Of a DNA stretch of 7,932 nt, positions 1 through 6,732 are shown piece after piece. The notes under the pieces are model-generated. The model had not been told where the DNA came from. It was given only the letters and a program-made list of their open reading frames with translations, and made no database searches. Within the stretch, counting starts at the first letter, position 1; every line of letters begins with the position of its first letter. The stretch lies in the NCBI GenBank assembly GCA_947175225.1, contig CAMWLX010000146.1:1-7932 (forward strand). Reading direction: 5' to 3'. This stretch comes from an uncultured Porphyromonadaceae bacterium (lineage in GTDB: Bacteria > Bacteroidota > Bacteroidia > Bacteroidales > Muribaculaceae). Position numbers and translations under genes: made by a program.

Positions 1-69
1 GATTAGGAGAGTGAACTTCTTCATGAGAGGCAAATTCTGAACAGAAGAATGTAAATTTTGGGTATTTTT
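1..69. other. Intergenic stretch, no gene seen
   Basis: AT-rich sequence upstream of the hut promoter. I see no convincing open reading frame and no tRNA-like or repeat structure. A TAAATTTTG at 52-60 resembles the Bacteroidetes -7 box but has one extra base between the TA and the TTTG. The gene further upstream lies outside the window. Confidence 0.5.
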
Positions 70-101
70 TATGGATATGTGGCAAATTTTCATTAACTTT
101 G
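70..101 (+). promoter_or_regulatory. Candidate Bacteroidetes-type promoter of the hut operon
   Basis: TAACTTTG at 94-101 matches the Bacteroidetes primary-sigma -7 consensus TAnnTTTG exactly. Twenty bases upstream, TATG at 70-73 matches three of four positions of the -33 box TTTG. This would place the transcription start near 106-108 and give a leader of about 54 nt before hutU. The match and spacing are read directly from the sequence; its use as a promoter is inferred. Confidence 0.45.
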
Positions 102-106
102 TGGTG

Positions 107-127
107 TGTGTCCTTTAAGCGGACATA
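107..127 (+). promoter_or_regulatory. Leader hairpin at the predicted 5' end of the hut mRNA
   Basis: Bases 107-113 pair with 121-127: seven pairs including one G-U, with a 7-nt loop at 114-120. If the promoter at 70-101 is correct, this hairpin sits at the very 5' end of the transcript. It lies about 33 nt before the hutU start, too far upstream to cover the start codon. A role in protecting the mRNA end is possible but not shown. Confidence 0.35.
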
Positions 128-160
128 AATGATTGCATAAGACTATAACTGACCTGATAT

Positions 161-2152
161 ATGACTGACAACAGAATCCTTCTTTCAGCCGAATGGCCTG
201 ATGATCCGAAGTTTGCCGACGGAATCCGTCGAGCTCCGGACCGCCATTATACATTGACTCCAGAAAAAACTATAACCGCTTTGAAGAATGCCCTGCGCTA
301 TCTTCCGGAAGAGCTACACGAGAAAGCTGCTCCTGAATTTCTTGAAGAACTCCGCACTCGGGGCAGAATATATGCCTATCGTTGGCGTCCGCAAGGCGAC
401 TTGAAAGCAAAACCGGTGGATGAATACAAAGGAAAATGTCTTGCGGGCAAGGCTTTCCAAGTGATGATTGATAATAATCTCTGTTTTGACATCGCACTTT
501 ATCCATACGAACTTGTGACATACGGCGAGACGGGACAAGTATGCCAAAACTGGCTCCAATATCGTCTAATCAAGAAATATTTGGAAAACCTTACTGAAGA
601 TCAGACTCTTGTGGTGGAATCAGGCCACCCACTTGGTCTTTTCCCATCTCGCCCGGAGGCTCCCCGTGTGATTATCACAAATGCAATGATGGTAGGAATG
701 TTTGACAATCTCCACGACTGGCATGAAGCAATGCAGATGGGAGTTGCGAACTACGGACAAATGACTGCAGGAGGGTGGATGTATATCGGTCCTCAGGGAA
801 TCGTACACGGAACATTCAACACCATATTGAATGCCGGACGCATGAAACTCGGAGTCCCACAAGACGGAGACCTTCGCGGACACCTTTTCGTAAGCTCAGG
901 ACTCGGAGGAATGAGCGGTGCTCAACCAAAAGCTGCTGACATAGCCGGTGCAGTGTCAATAGTTGCTGAGGTTGATGCTTCCAGAATAGCCACAAGAAAA
1001 AATCAGGGTTGGGTGCAGGTGGTTACCGACAATCTTGATGAAGCCTTCAAGCTTGCTGAGGAGGCTATGGAAGAGAAAAAACCTCTGTCTATAGCTTACC
1101 ACGGCAATATAGTGGATCTTCTCGAATATGCAGTAAAAGAAAATAAGAAGATAGAGCTCCTGAGCGACCAGACATCATGCCATGCAGTCTATGAAGGTGG
1201 ATATTGTCCTGTCGGTCTATCTTTTGAAGAGCGTACACGCCTGCTCCATGACAATCCGGAAGAATTCCGCCGACTTGTTGACAAGACTCTTCATCGTCAT
1301 TACGCTGCAATCAAAACACTTGTAGACCGAGGGACATATTTCTTTGACTATGGCAATTCATTTATGAAAGCTATGTACGACGCCGGAGTCAAGGAATTGT
1401 CGAAGAACGGTATCGATGAAAAAGACGGTTTCATCTGGCCTTCATATGTAGAAGACATTATGGGCCCGATGCTCTTCGACTTTGGTTATGGTCCATTCCG
1501 TTGGGTTTGTCTGAGCGGGAAACATGAAGACCTCGTGAAGACCGATAAGGCTGCCATGGACTGTATCCCCAAAGATCGTCGTGGTCAGGATATGGATAAT
1601 TGGGTGTGGATTCGCGATGCCGAAAAAAATGCTCTTGTAGTAGGAACTCAAGCCCGTATCCTATATCAAGATGCTATGGGTCGACTTAAAATCGCTTTGA
1701 AATTCAACGATATGGTACGCAAGGGAGAAGTAGGTCCGATTATGCTTGGACGCGACCATCACGATGTGAGCGGAACTGACTCTCCATTCCGTGAGACATC
1801 CAATATTAAAGATGGATCTAACGTAATGGCAGATATGGCTGTGCAATGTTTTGCCGGCAACTGTGCCAGGGGCATGAGTCTTGTAGCTCTTCATAATGGT
1901 GGAGGAGTCGGCATTGGCAAGGCTATCAACGGAGGTTTCGGCATGATTTGCGATGGCAGTGACAGAGTAGATGAAATCCTTACAAAAGCTATGCTTTGGG
2001 ATGTCATGGGAGGAGTGGCACGTCGCAGCTGGGCTCGCAATGAAAATGCTATGGCTACAGTCAAAGAATGGAACGACTCACAAGCCGAAAACGGCTTTAT
2101 GATCACAGAGCCATTCATTGCTGATGAAGAGTATCTGAGATCAATCCTATAA
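161..2152 (+). CDS. hutU: Urocanate hydratase, long animal-like form
   Basis: Cytosolic NAD+-dependent enzyme that hydrates urocanate to 4-imidazolone-5-propionate, the second step of histidine breakdown. The 663-residue protein is about 100 residues longer than the classical bacterial HutU (about 550). It resembles the vertebrate UROC1 type throughout: NALRYLP near residue 43, LVTYG at 118-122, SGHPLGLFPS at 154-163, YGQMTAG at 198-204, the NAD-site segment SSGLGGMSGAQ at 245-255, SDQTSCH at 335-341, GPFRWVC at 444-450, RDHHDVSGTDSPFRETSN at 531-548 and ALHNGGGVG at 576-584. At the position of the classical signature FQGLPxRICW it has VVGTQARILY (493-502), so the classical Cys is Leu501, which as I recall is also the case in the animal type. 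The ATG at 161 has no clear Shine-Dalgarno, as is usual in Bacteroidetes. It is the first gene of the operon. Confidence 0.96.
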   Translation: MTDNRILLSAEWPDDPKFADGIRRAPDRHYTLTPEKTITALKNALRYLPEELHEKAAPEFLEELRTRGRIYAYRWRPQGDLKAKPVDEYKGKCLAGKAFQVMIDNNLCFDIALYPYELVTYGETGQVCQNWLQYRLIKKYLENLTEDQTLVVESGHPLGLFPSRPEAPRVIITNAMMVGMFDNLHDWHEAMQMGVANYGQMTAGGWMYIGPQGIVHGTFNTILNAGRMKLGVPQDGDLRGHLFVSSGLGGMSGAQPKAADIAGAVSIVAEVDASRIATRKNQGWVQVVTDNLDEAFKLAEEAMEEKKPLSIAYHGNIVDLLEYAVKENKKIELLSDQTSCHAVYEGGYCPVGLSFEERTRLLHDNPEEFRRLVDKTLHRHYAAIKTLVDRGTYFFDYGNSFMKAMYDAGVKELSKNGIDEKDGFIWPSYVEDIMGPMLFDFGYGPFRWVCLSGKHEDLVKTDKAAMDCIPKDRRGQDMDNWVWIRDAEKNALVVGTQARILYQDAMGRLKIALKFNDMVRKGEVGPIMLGRDHHDVSGTDSPFRETSNIKDGSNVMADMAVQCFAGNCARGMSLVALHNGGGVGIGKAINGGFGMICDGSDRVDEILTKAMLWDVMGGVARRSWARNENAMATVKEWNDSQAENGFMITEPFIADEEYLRSIL

Positions 2153-2167
2153 CTTGTATGAAAAATA

Positions 2168-2195
2168 ATATCGGTCCGACCATAAGGACCGATAT
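2168..2195. terminator. Intercistronic hairpin between hutU and hutI
   Basis: A perfect 10-bp stem (2168-2177 with 2186-2195) with an 8-nt loop starts 16 nt after the hutU stop. On the plus strand it is followed by CTCTTATC, a poor T-tract, so it may be a leaky terminator, an mRNA-processing site or a 3'-end stabiliser for hutU. On the minus strand it is followed by a better T-tract (ATTATTTTTC), but no minus-strand gene ends here. Confidence 0.5.
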
Positions 2196-2203
2196 CTCTT
2201 ATC

Positions 2204-2259
2204 AATTCAAAATTCAAAATTCTCAATTCTCAATTCTCAATTCTCAATTCTAAATTCTA
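2204..2259. repeat. Heptanucleotide tandem repeat, eight units of AATTCNN
   Basis: Eight consecutive units of exactly 7 bp (56 bp): two AATTCAA, then four AATTCTC, then two AATTCTA. The AATTC core is invariant and only the last two bases vary, in blocks, which suggests growth by duplication of neighbouring units. The array ends 5 nt before the hutI start and so fills the whole leader of that gene. A lone AATTCAA recurs at 3514-3520, just before hutH. Confidence 0.93.
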
Positions 2260-2264
2260 AAAAG

Positions 2265-3515
2265 ATGTCAAATTTATATATCAAGCATGCCACGATAGTG
2301 ACTCCCCTGGGTGTGGCAGCAGCAAAGGGGGAAGAGATGAAGCGTCTCAACGTCATAGAAGATGGCGCAATCCTTATCAAAGACGGAGTGATTCGCTACG
2401 TCGGTAATTCAAATCCACTGCGTCAACTGTATTCTCTTTTTGGGAAAGGAGCTACATTCAAGGAGATTGATGCAAAAGGAAAAGTAGTGCTTCCGGGTTT
2501 TGTTGACTCTCATACGCACATGGTCTTTGGAGGATTCCGTCCTGATGAGTTCCGTATGCGCTTGGAAGGAGCTTCATATATGAGCATAATGGAGAAGGGT
2601 GGTGGCATCCAAAGCACTGTCAATGCCACTCGCCAAGCTACTATTGCTGACCTCGTAGAAAATGCAGAGTGGCTTATGGACCGTATGATCAGCATGGGTG
2701 TGACTACTGTAGAGGCAAAAAGTGGATATGGCCTTGACTATACCACTGAAGCCAAGATGCTTGCAGCCATAGGAAGACTCGCTGCAAAGAAGAAAATCGA
2801 AGTCGTGCCGACTTTCTTAGGTGCGCACGCTGTTCCGGAGGAATATAAGGGAAGAACTTCTGAATATGTTGATCTTATCATCACAGAGATGCTTCCGAAA
2901 TTCAGAAAAGCTGCTAAATTCTGTGATATCTTCACCGAGAAGGGAGTCTTTGAAATTGAGGATTCAAGAAAACTGATGAAGGCAGCCAAGTCATTAGGCT
3001 ATAAATTGAAATTCCATGCCGATGAGATAGTGCCACTTGGGGGAGCGGAACTGGCAGCAGAGCTTGGTGCGGTAAGTGCCGATCATCTTCTTCACATCAG
3101 TGATGAAGGCATAAAGGCTTTGGCAGAAAAAGGAACTGTAGCTACATTGCTTCCCTTGACGGCTTTTGCTCTTAAAGAGAATTATGCTCCCGCAAGGAAG
3201 ATGATCGATGGCGGTTGTGCCGTAGCGCTTGCTACCGACTTGAATCCGGGAAGTTGTTTCTCAGGATCAATACCTCTGACGATTGCCCTTGCATGCATAT
3301 ATATGAATATGTCGATTGAAGAGACAATAACTGCTCTCACTCTTAATGGAGCAGCTGCATGCGGTCTTGCCGACAAGAAGGGTTCGCTTCAGCCCGGTAA
3401 GGATGGCGATGTTGTGATCCTTGACTTCGACAATATAAATATGTTGCCATATTACGTAGGCATGAATTGTGTAAAGACCACAATAGCTAAAGGAAAGATA
3501 CTTTTTGACTCATAA
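2265..3515 (+). CDS. hutI: Imidazolonepropionase
   Basis: Cytosolic metal-dependent amidohydrolase that opens the ring of 4-imidazolone-5-propionate to N-formimino-L-glutamate, the third step of histidine breakdown. The 416-residue length is normal. Known site residues are in place: metal ligands His83 and His85 in DSHTH, His251 in KFHADE, and Asp325 in ATDLNPG; Glu254 and His274 (SADHLLH) for catalysis; Arg92, Tyr155 (SGYG) and His188 (GAHAV) for substrate binding. The C-terminal GSLQPGKDGDVVILD (373-387) is typical of the composite beta-sandwich that closes the amidohydrolase fold. The ATG at 2265 follows the heptamer array with only AAAAG between, and the N-terminus MSNLYIKHATIVTP suits the family. 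The gene is separated from hutU by 112 nt and ends 8 nt before hutH. Confidence 0.96.
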   Translation: MSNLYIKHATIVTPLGVAAAKGEEMKRLNVIEDGAILIKDGVIRYVGNSNPLRQLYSLFGKGATFKEIDAKGKVVLPGFVDSHTHMVFGGFRPDEFRMRLEGASYMSIMEKGGGIQSTVNATRQATIADLVENAEWLMDRMISMGVTTVEAKSGYGLDYTTEAKMLAAIGRLAAKKKIEVVPTFLGAHAVPEEYKGRTSEYVDLIITEMLPKFRKAAKFCDIFTEKGVFEIEDSRKLMKAAKSLGYKLKFHADEIVPLGGAELAAELGAVSADHLLHISDEGIKALAEKGTVATLLPLTAFALKENYAPARKMIDGGCAVALATDLNPGSCFSGSIPLTIALACIYMNMSIEETITALTLNGAAACGLADKKGSLQPGKDGDVVILDFDNINMLPYYVGMNCVKTTIAKGKILFDS

Positions 3516-3520
3516 TTCAA
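3514..3520. repeat. Single copy of the AATTCAA heptamer at the hutI-hutH junction
   Basis: This 7-bp unit, identical to the first two units of the array before hutI, overlaps the hutI stop codon and ends 3 nt before the hutH ATG. One 7-mer in AT-rich DNA can occur by chance. Its position just before a second hut start codon is the only reason to note it. Confidence 0.35.
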
Positions 3521-3523
3521 AAT

Positions 3524-5029
3524 ATGGAAAAATTGAAAGAATATGCGATAGGAAGCTCGCAGCTTACATATGATCTTATTGAGAAGATTCTCAAGGATGA
3601 GACAAAACTTATCCTTTCTGATGAAGCTGTAGAAAAAATCCAACATTGTCGTGACTTCCTTGATTCAAAAACTGATGAAAATACAGTGCCTATCTATGGC
3701 GTGACAACAGGATTTGGATCTCTTTGCGATCGCCACATTGCTCCTGCCGACCTTGTCACTCTTCAGGAAAATCTCATCAAGAGTCATTCTTGCTCAGTTG
3801 GAACTCCGGTTGACAAAACAGTCGTCAAACTGATGCTTCTTCTAAAGGCTCATGCTCTTTCCATGGGTTTCAGTGGGGTGCAGGTTGAGACTGTACAAAG
3901 AATTCTTGATTTCTATAATAATGATGTTCTTCCGATTGTCTATGATCGTGGTTCTCTCGGTGCATCAGGCGACCTTGCTCCGCTTGCCAATCTTTTCCTT
4001 CCGTTGATAGGAGAGGGGTATGTAATGGTAGATGGAAAAGTAACTAAAGGACGCGATGCCCTTGATAGATTCGGCTGGAAACCTATCAAATTGAAATCAA
4101 AGGAGGGTCTTGCTCTTCTCAATGGCACTCAGTTTATGAGCGCAAATGGAATAAAGGCTCTTATAGATGGCTGGCATCTCGTAAACTGTTTCGATATGTT
4201 TGGAGCTATGAGCCTGGAGGCTTTTGATGGCAGGATCGAACCTTTCTGGGAATGCATCCAGCGTGTTCGTCCCCACAAAGGGCAAATACAGACAGGCGAA
4301 GTATTCCGGAAACTTCTTGCCGGAAGTGAAATAATAGCAAAAGAGAAAGAGTATGTGCAGGATCCATATTCATTCCGTTGCATTCCCCAGGTGCATGGTG
4401 CAGTCAAAGATGCAATGCACCATGTCACAGAAGTGCTTCACATAGAAATTAATTCAGTGACCGACAATCCGACTGTATTCCCGGACGAAGACTTAGTGGT
4501 TTCAGGCGGCAACTTCCATGGCGAACCTCTTGCGCTCGTATTTGACTATATGGGAGTAGCTCTCCATGAGCTTGGTAATATTTCTGAGAGACGTGTTGCT
4601 CAGCTTATACTCGGGCATCGTGGATTGCCGGAATTCCTCGTGGCTAAACCTGGTCTTAACAGTGGCTTTATGATTCCTCAGTATGCTGCAGCGTCAATGG
4701 TAAGCCAAAACAAGATGTATGCATGGCCGGCGAGCTGTGATTCCATTGTCAGTAGCAATGGTCAGGAAGACCTCGTCTCGATGGGTGCTAATGCAGCCAC
4801 CAAGCTTCATAAGATAATATCCAATCTTCAGTATATCGCTGCTATAGAGCTTATGAACGCTGCCCAAGGTATTGATTTCCGACGTCCTTTGAAGTCTTCC
4901 CGCATTATTGAGAAGATAATGGACGACTATCGAAAAGTTGTGCCTTTCGTTGAAGACGACGTGGTGATGGAAGATTATATTGCTAAGACGATGAACTTCC
5001 TTGAAAACTATGATATTGTGATTGAATAG
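3524..5029 (+). CDS. hutH: Histidine ammonia-lyase (histidase)
   Basis: Cytosolic enzyme that removes ammonia from L-histidine to give trans-urocanate, the entry step of the pathway. The 501-residue protein has the normal family length. The self-made MIO electrophile would form from Ala147-Ser148-Gly149 within GSLGASGDLAPL (143-154). Other active-site residues by family comparison are Tyr58 (YGVTTGFG), Asn200 (LLNGTQ), Tyr282 and Arg285 (PYSFR), and Glu415 (QED). The Ser87-His88 pair in NLIKSHS favours histidine over phenylalanine or tyrosine among aromatic amino acid lyases. One oddity is that the usual QEDHVSM reads QEDLVSM here, with Leu417. The gene lies 8 nt after hutI and 5 nt before rlmD, so it is almost surely co-transcribed with both. 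The catalytic order (H, U, I) is not the gene order (U, I, H). Confidence 0.96.
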   Translation: MEKLKEYAIGSSQLTYDLIEKILKDETKLILSDEAVEKIQHCRDFLDSKTDENTVPIYGVTTGFGSLCDRHIAPADLVTLQENLIKSHSCSVGTPVDKTVVKLMLLLKAHALSMGFSGVQVETVQRILDFYNNDVLPIVYDRGSLGASGDLAPLANLFLPLIGEGYVMVDGKVTKGRDALDRFGWKPIKLKSKEGLALLNGTQFMSANGIKALIDGWHLVNCFDMFGAMSLEAFDGRIEPFWECIQRVRPHKGQIQTGEVFRKLLAGSEIIAKEKEYVQDPYSFRCIPQVHGAVKDAMHHVTEVLHIEINSVTDNPTVFPDEDLVVSGGNFHGEPLALVFDYMGVALHELGNISERRVAQLILGHRGLPEFLVAKPGLNSGFMIPQYAAASMVSQNKMYAWPASCDSIVSSNGQEDLVSMGANAATKLHKIISNLQYIAAIELMNAAQGIDFRRPLKSSRIIEKIMDDYRKVVPFVEDDVVMEDYIAKTMNFLENYDIVIE

Positions 5030-5034
5030 TATCT

Positions 5035-6525
5035 ATGGCAAGAAAACCAAAATACTTACCGCTTATTGAAAATGTAGAGATAACTGCTATGGCAGCCGAA
5101 GGGAAAGCACTTGCGCGTGTCAAGATGCGTCCGGAGGATGAGTCTGCCATAGTGGTATTCATTCCATATGGTGCTCCCGGGGATATAGCAGATATTAAGA
5201 TCGACCGCAAAAAGCACTCTTTTGCCGAAGGGCATATCGAACGCCTTGTAGAGCCGTCTCCCTTCAGAATAGAGCCAAAATGTCGGCATTTTGGGATATG
5301 CGGAGGTTGCAAATGGCAGCATATTCCGTATGAAAAACAACTTGAGTGCAAGCAGCAGACGGTCTATGATGCATTGACTCGCATTGGGAAGATTGAGATT
5401 CCTGAAATAACTCCAATACTCGGCAGCAAAGAGATTTGGCGTTATCGCAATAAGATGGAATACACTTTCTCCGATAAGAAATGGCGAACTTGGGAAGATG
5501 TGAAGAGCGGAAAGGTGTTTGATGACTCTCCAAATGCTCTTGGGTTTCATATTCCCGGAGCATTTGACAAAGTATATCATATCGACGAATGTCATCTTCA
5601 GTCATCATTAGGAGATCGAATCAGAAATGGACTATATGAATTTGCCGAGAAGAATTGTCTTTCATTCTATAATCTGAAGGAGAATCGAGGATTGCTCCGC
5701 AGTCTTATGATACGTATCGCATCCACCGGTCAGTGCATGGTCTGCCTGCAATTTGGAGAGGATGATGCGCTAAAGATTAAAAAAGTGATGGATTATCTCA
5801 AGGAGAATTTACCTGAGATTACCTCTCTGCTTTACGTGGTCAATTTGAAACTGAACGATACTATCACCGACCAGAAAGTAATAGCTTGGTCAGGCCCGGA
5901 TTATATAGAGGAGGAGATGGAAGGCTTGCGTTTCCGTGTGAATGCAAAGTCATTCTATCAGACTAATTCGCTTCAAGCATATGAGCTTTATAAAGTGGCC
6001 CGTAAGTTTGCAGGCATGTCTCCTCGGGAGGAACTTTCAGAAGCTGAGGCTGACAGATATGGATATGCCGGATCGAGCGACCGTCCGTTGGTTTATGACC
6101 TATACACCGGCACCGGCACAATTGCAAATTTCGTAGCCCGAGGGGCAAAGAAGGTCATAGGTATAGAATATGTAGAAGCCGCTATTGAAGATGCCAAGCT
6201 AAATGCAGAGGTCAATGGTCTGTATAATACATTATTTTATGCCGGAGATATGAAAGATATCCTTGTCGATGAATTTGTATCAGCCCATGGAGTTCCTGAT
6301 GTGATGATTATAGATCCTCCACGTGCAGGTATGCATGAAGATGTAGTGAAAGTGATCTTGAAGGCTGCTCCGGAGACGATCGTATATGTTAGCTGTAATC
6401 CATCGACTCAAGCACGAGACCTTGCGTTGATGGACAATCAGTACGTAGTGACAGACATTCAACCGGTCGATATGTTTCCTCATACCGCCCATGTAGAGAA
6501 TGTAGTCAGAATGAAAAGACGATAA
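5035..6525 (+). CDS. rlmD: 23S rRNA (uracil-C5)-methyltransferase, RlmD/RumA family
   Basis: SAM-dependent enzyme expected to methylate C5 of U1939 (E. coli numbering) in 23S rRNA; acts in the cytosol on rRNA. The 496-residue protein starts with a TRAM-like RNA-binding domain (about 5-75). An iron-sulfur motif follows (Cys83, Cys89, Cys92, with Cys186 in DECHL as the likely fourth ligand of a 4Fe-4S cluster). The methyltransferase domain holds SFYQTN (306-311), motif I DLYTGTGT (355-362), GIE (376-378), IDPPRAG (426-432), the nucleophile Cys454 in YVSCNPST and the base Glu488 in HVENVV. A charged segment at about 329-350 just before motif I looks like a lineage insertion. RlmD, RlmCD and TrmA are related; the iron-sulfur cysteines favour RlmD, but exact target specificity is inferred. 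It follows hutH by 5 nt and is the last gene of the operon, with no metabolic link to histidine. Confidence 0.9.
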   Translation: MARKPKYLPLIENVEITAMAAEGKALARVKMRPEDESAIVVFIPYGAPGDIADIKIDRKKHSFAEGHIERLVEPSPFRIEPKCRHFGICGGCKWQHIPYEKQLECKQQTVYDALTRIGKIEIPEITPILGSKEIWRYRNKMEYTFSDKKWRTWEDVKSGKVFDDSPNALGFHIPGAFDKVYHIDECHLQSSLGDRIRNGLYEFAEKNCLSFYNLKENRGLLRSLMIRIASTGQCMVCLQFGEDDALKIKKVMDYLKENLPEITSLLYVVNLKLNDTITDQKVIAWSGPDYIEEEMEGLRFRVNAKSFYQTNSLQAYELYKVARKFAGMSPREELSEAEADRYGYAGSSDRPLVYDLYTGTGTIANFVARGAKKVIGIEYVEAAIEDAKLNAEVNGLYNTLFYAGDMKDILVDEFVSAHGVPDVMIIDPPRAGMHEDVVKVILKAAPETIVYVSCNPSTQARDLALMDNQYVVTDIQPVDMFPHTAHVENVVRMKRR

Positions 6526-6545
6526 TCCCGACTTCCTGAAACGCT

Positions 6546-6575
6546 AAAAAGCACTCTTCTTAGAGAGTGCTTTTT
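6546..6575. terminator. Bidirectional intrinsic terminator after rlmD
   Basis: The core stem pairs 6550-6557 with 6564-6571 (8 bp, GC-containing, 6-nt loop). It is extended by four A-T pairs (6546-6549 with 6572-6575). T-runs follow on both strands: six T at 6571-6576 for the plus strand, and the complement of five A at 6546-6550 for the minus strand. It lies 20 nt after the rlmD stop and 3 nt after the stop of the converging small gene at 6580, so it should end both transcripts. Confidence 0.9.
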
Positions 6576-6579
6576 TGTT

Positions 6580-6732
6580 TCAATTAGCCATCATTACATC
6601 AAAATTTATGTCTTTGATAGAGATACAAGTCCGTGCAAACTGACGGATCATTTCAATTGTAGATTTGCGTGGTGATTTCATAGACTGTTGACTTGATGTT
6701 GATGACAAAATAGTAGTAGAACCGTTTGTCAT
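6580..6732 (-). CDS. Small Ser/Thr-rich protein, 50 residues, unknown function
   Basis: An ATG at 6732 opens a 50-codon frame ending in TGA at 6580, 3 nt before the terminator. The protein starts MTNGSTTILSSTSSQQ, a Ser/Thr-rich and probably disordered stretch. A basic segment (KSPRKST, 19-25) follows, then a likely amphipathic helix (IEMIRQFARTC, 26-36) and the tail ISIKDINFDVMMAN. It has no signal peptide, membrane segment or metal motif; the single Cys is residue 36. I recall short Bacteroidales proteins with a similar layout (variable N-terminus, then a PSK-like box, then IRQFAR), but cannot confirm a match. Support for a real gene is the terminator placed exactly behind it, its own upstream region bounded by the terminator at 6805-6845, and the absence of any better frame. 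A TTTG at 6774-6771 could be a -33 box, but the matching -7 box is poor. Confidence 0.6.
   Translation of the reverse strand: MTNGSTTILSSTSSQQSMKSPRKSTIEMIRQFARTCISIKDINFDVMMAN

Noticed and set aside
52..60. Second -7 promoter box (TAAATTTTG)
   Set aside because: One base too many between the TA and the TTTG, and no TTTG at the right distance upstream; the box at 94-101 is better.
2204..2259. CRISPR array or phage attachment site
   Set aside because: Units are 7 bp with no spacers, and no cas, integrase or tRNA gene is near; it is a simple tandem repeat.
2153..2264. Remnant of a deleted ftcD gene
   Set aside because: The 112 bp consist of a hairpin and the heptamer array, with no translatable fragment of a formiminotransferase left to support it.
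4394..4424. 9-bp inverted repeat inside hutH (4394-4402 with 4416-4424)
   Set aside because: It lies in well-conserved coding sequence (the VHGAVKDAMHHV region) and is explained by codon choice for repeated His/Met/Val; no sign of a separate function.
5056..5595. 179-codon open frame on the minus strand within rlmD
   Set aside because: It is fully antisense to a clear rlmD and its product has no recognisable domain; the frame is a shadow of the real gene.
5942..6136. 64-codon plus-strand frame inside rlmD
   Set aside because: Out-of-frame overlap with the conserved methyltransferase domain; no start context or domain.
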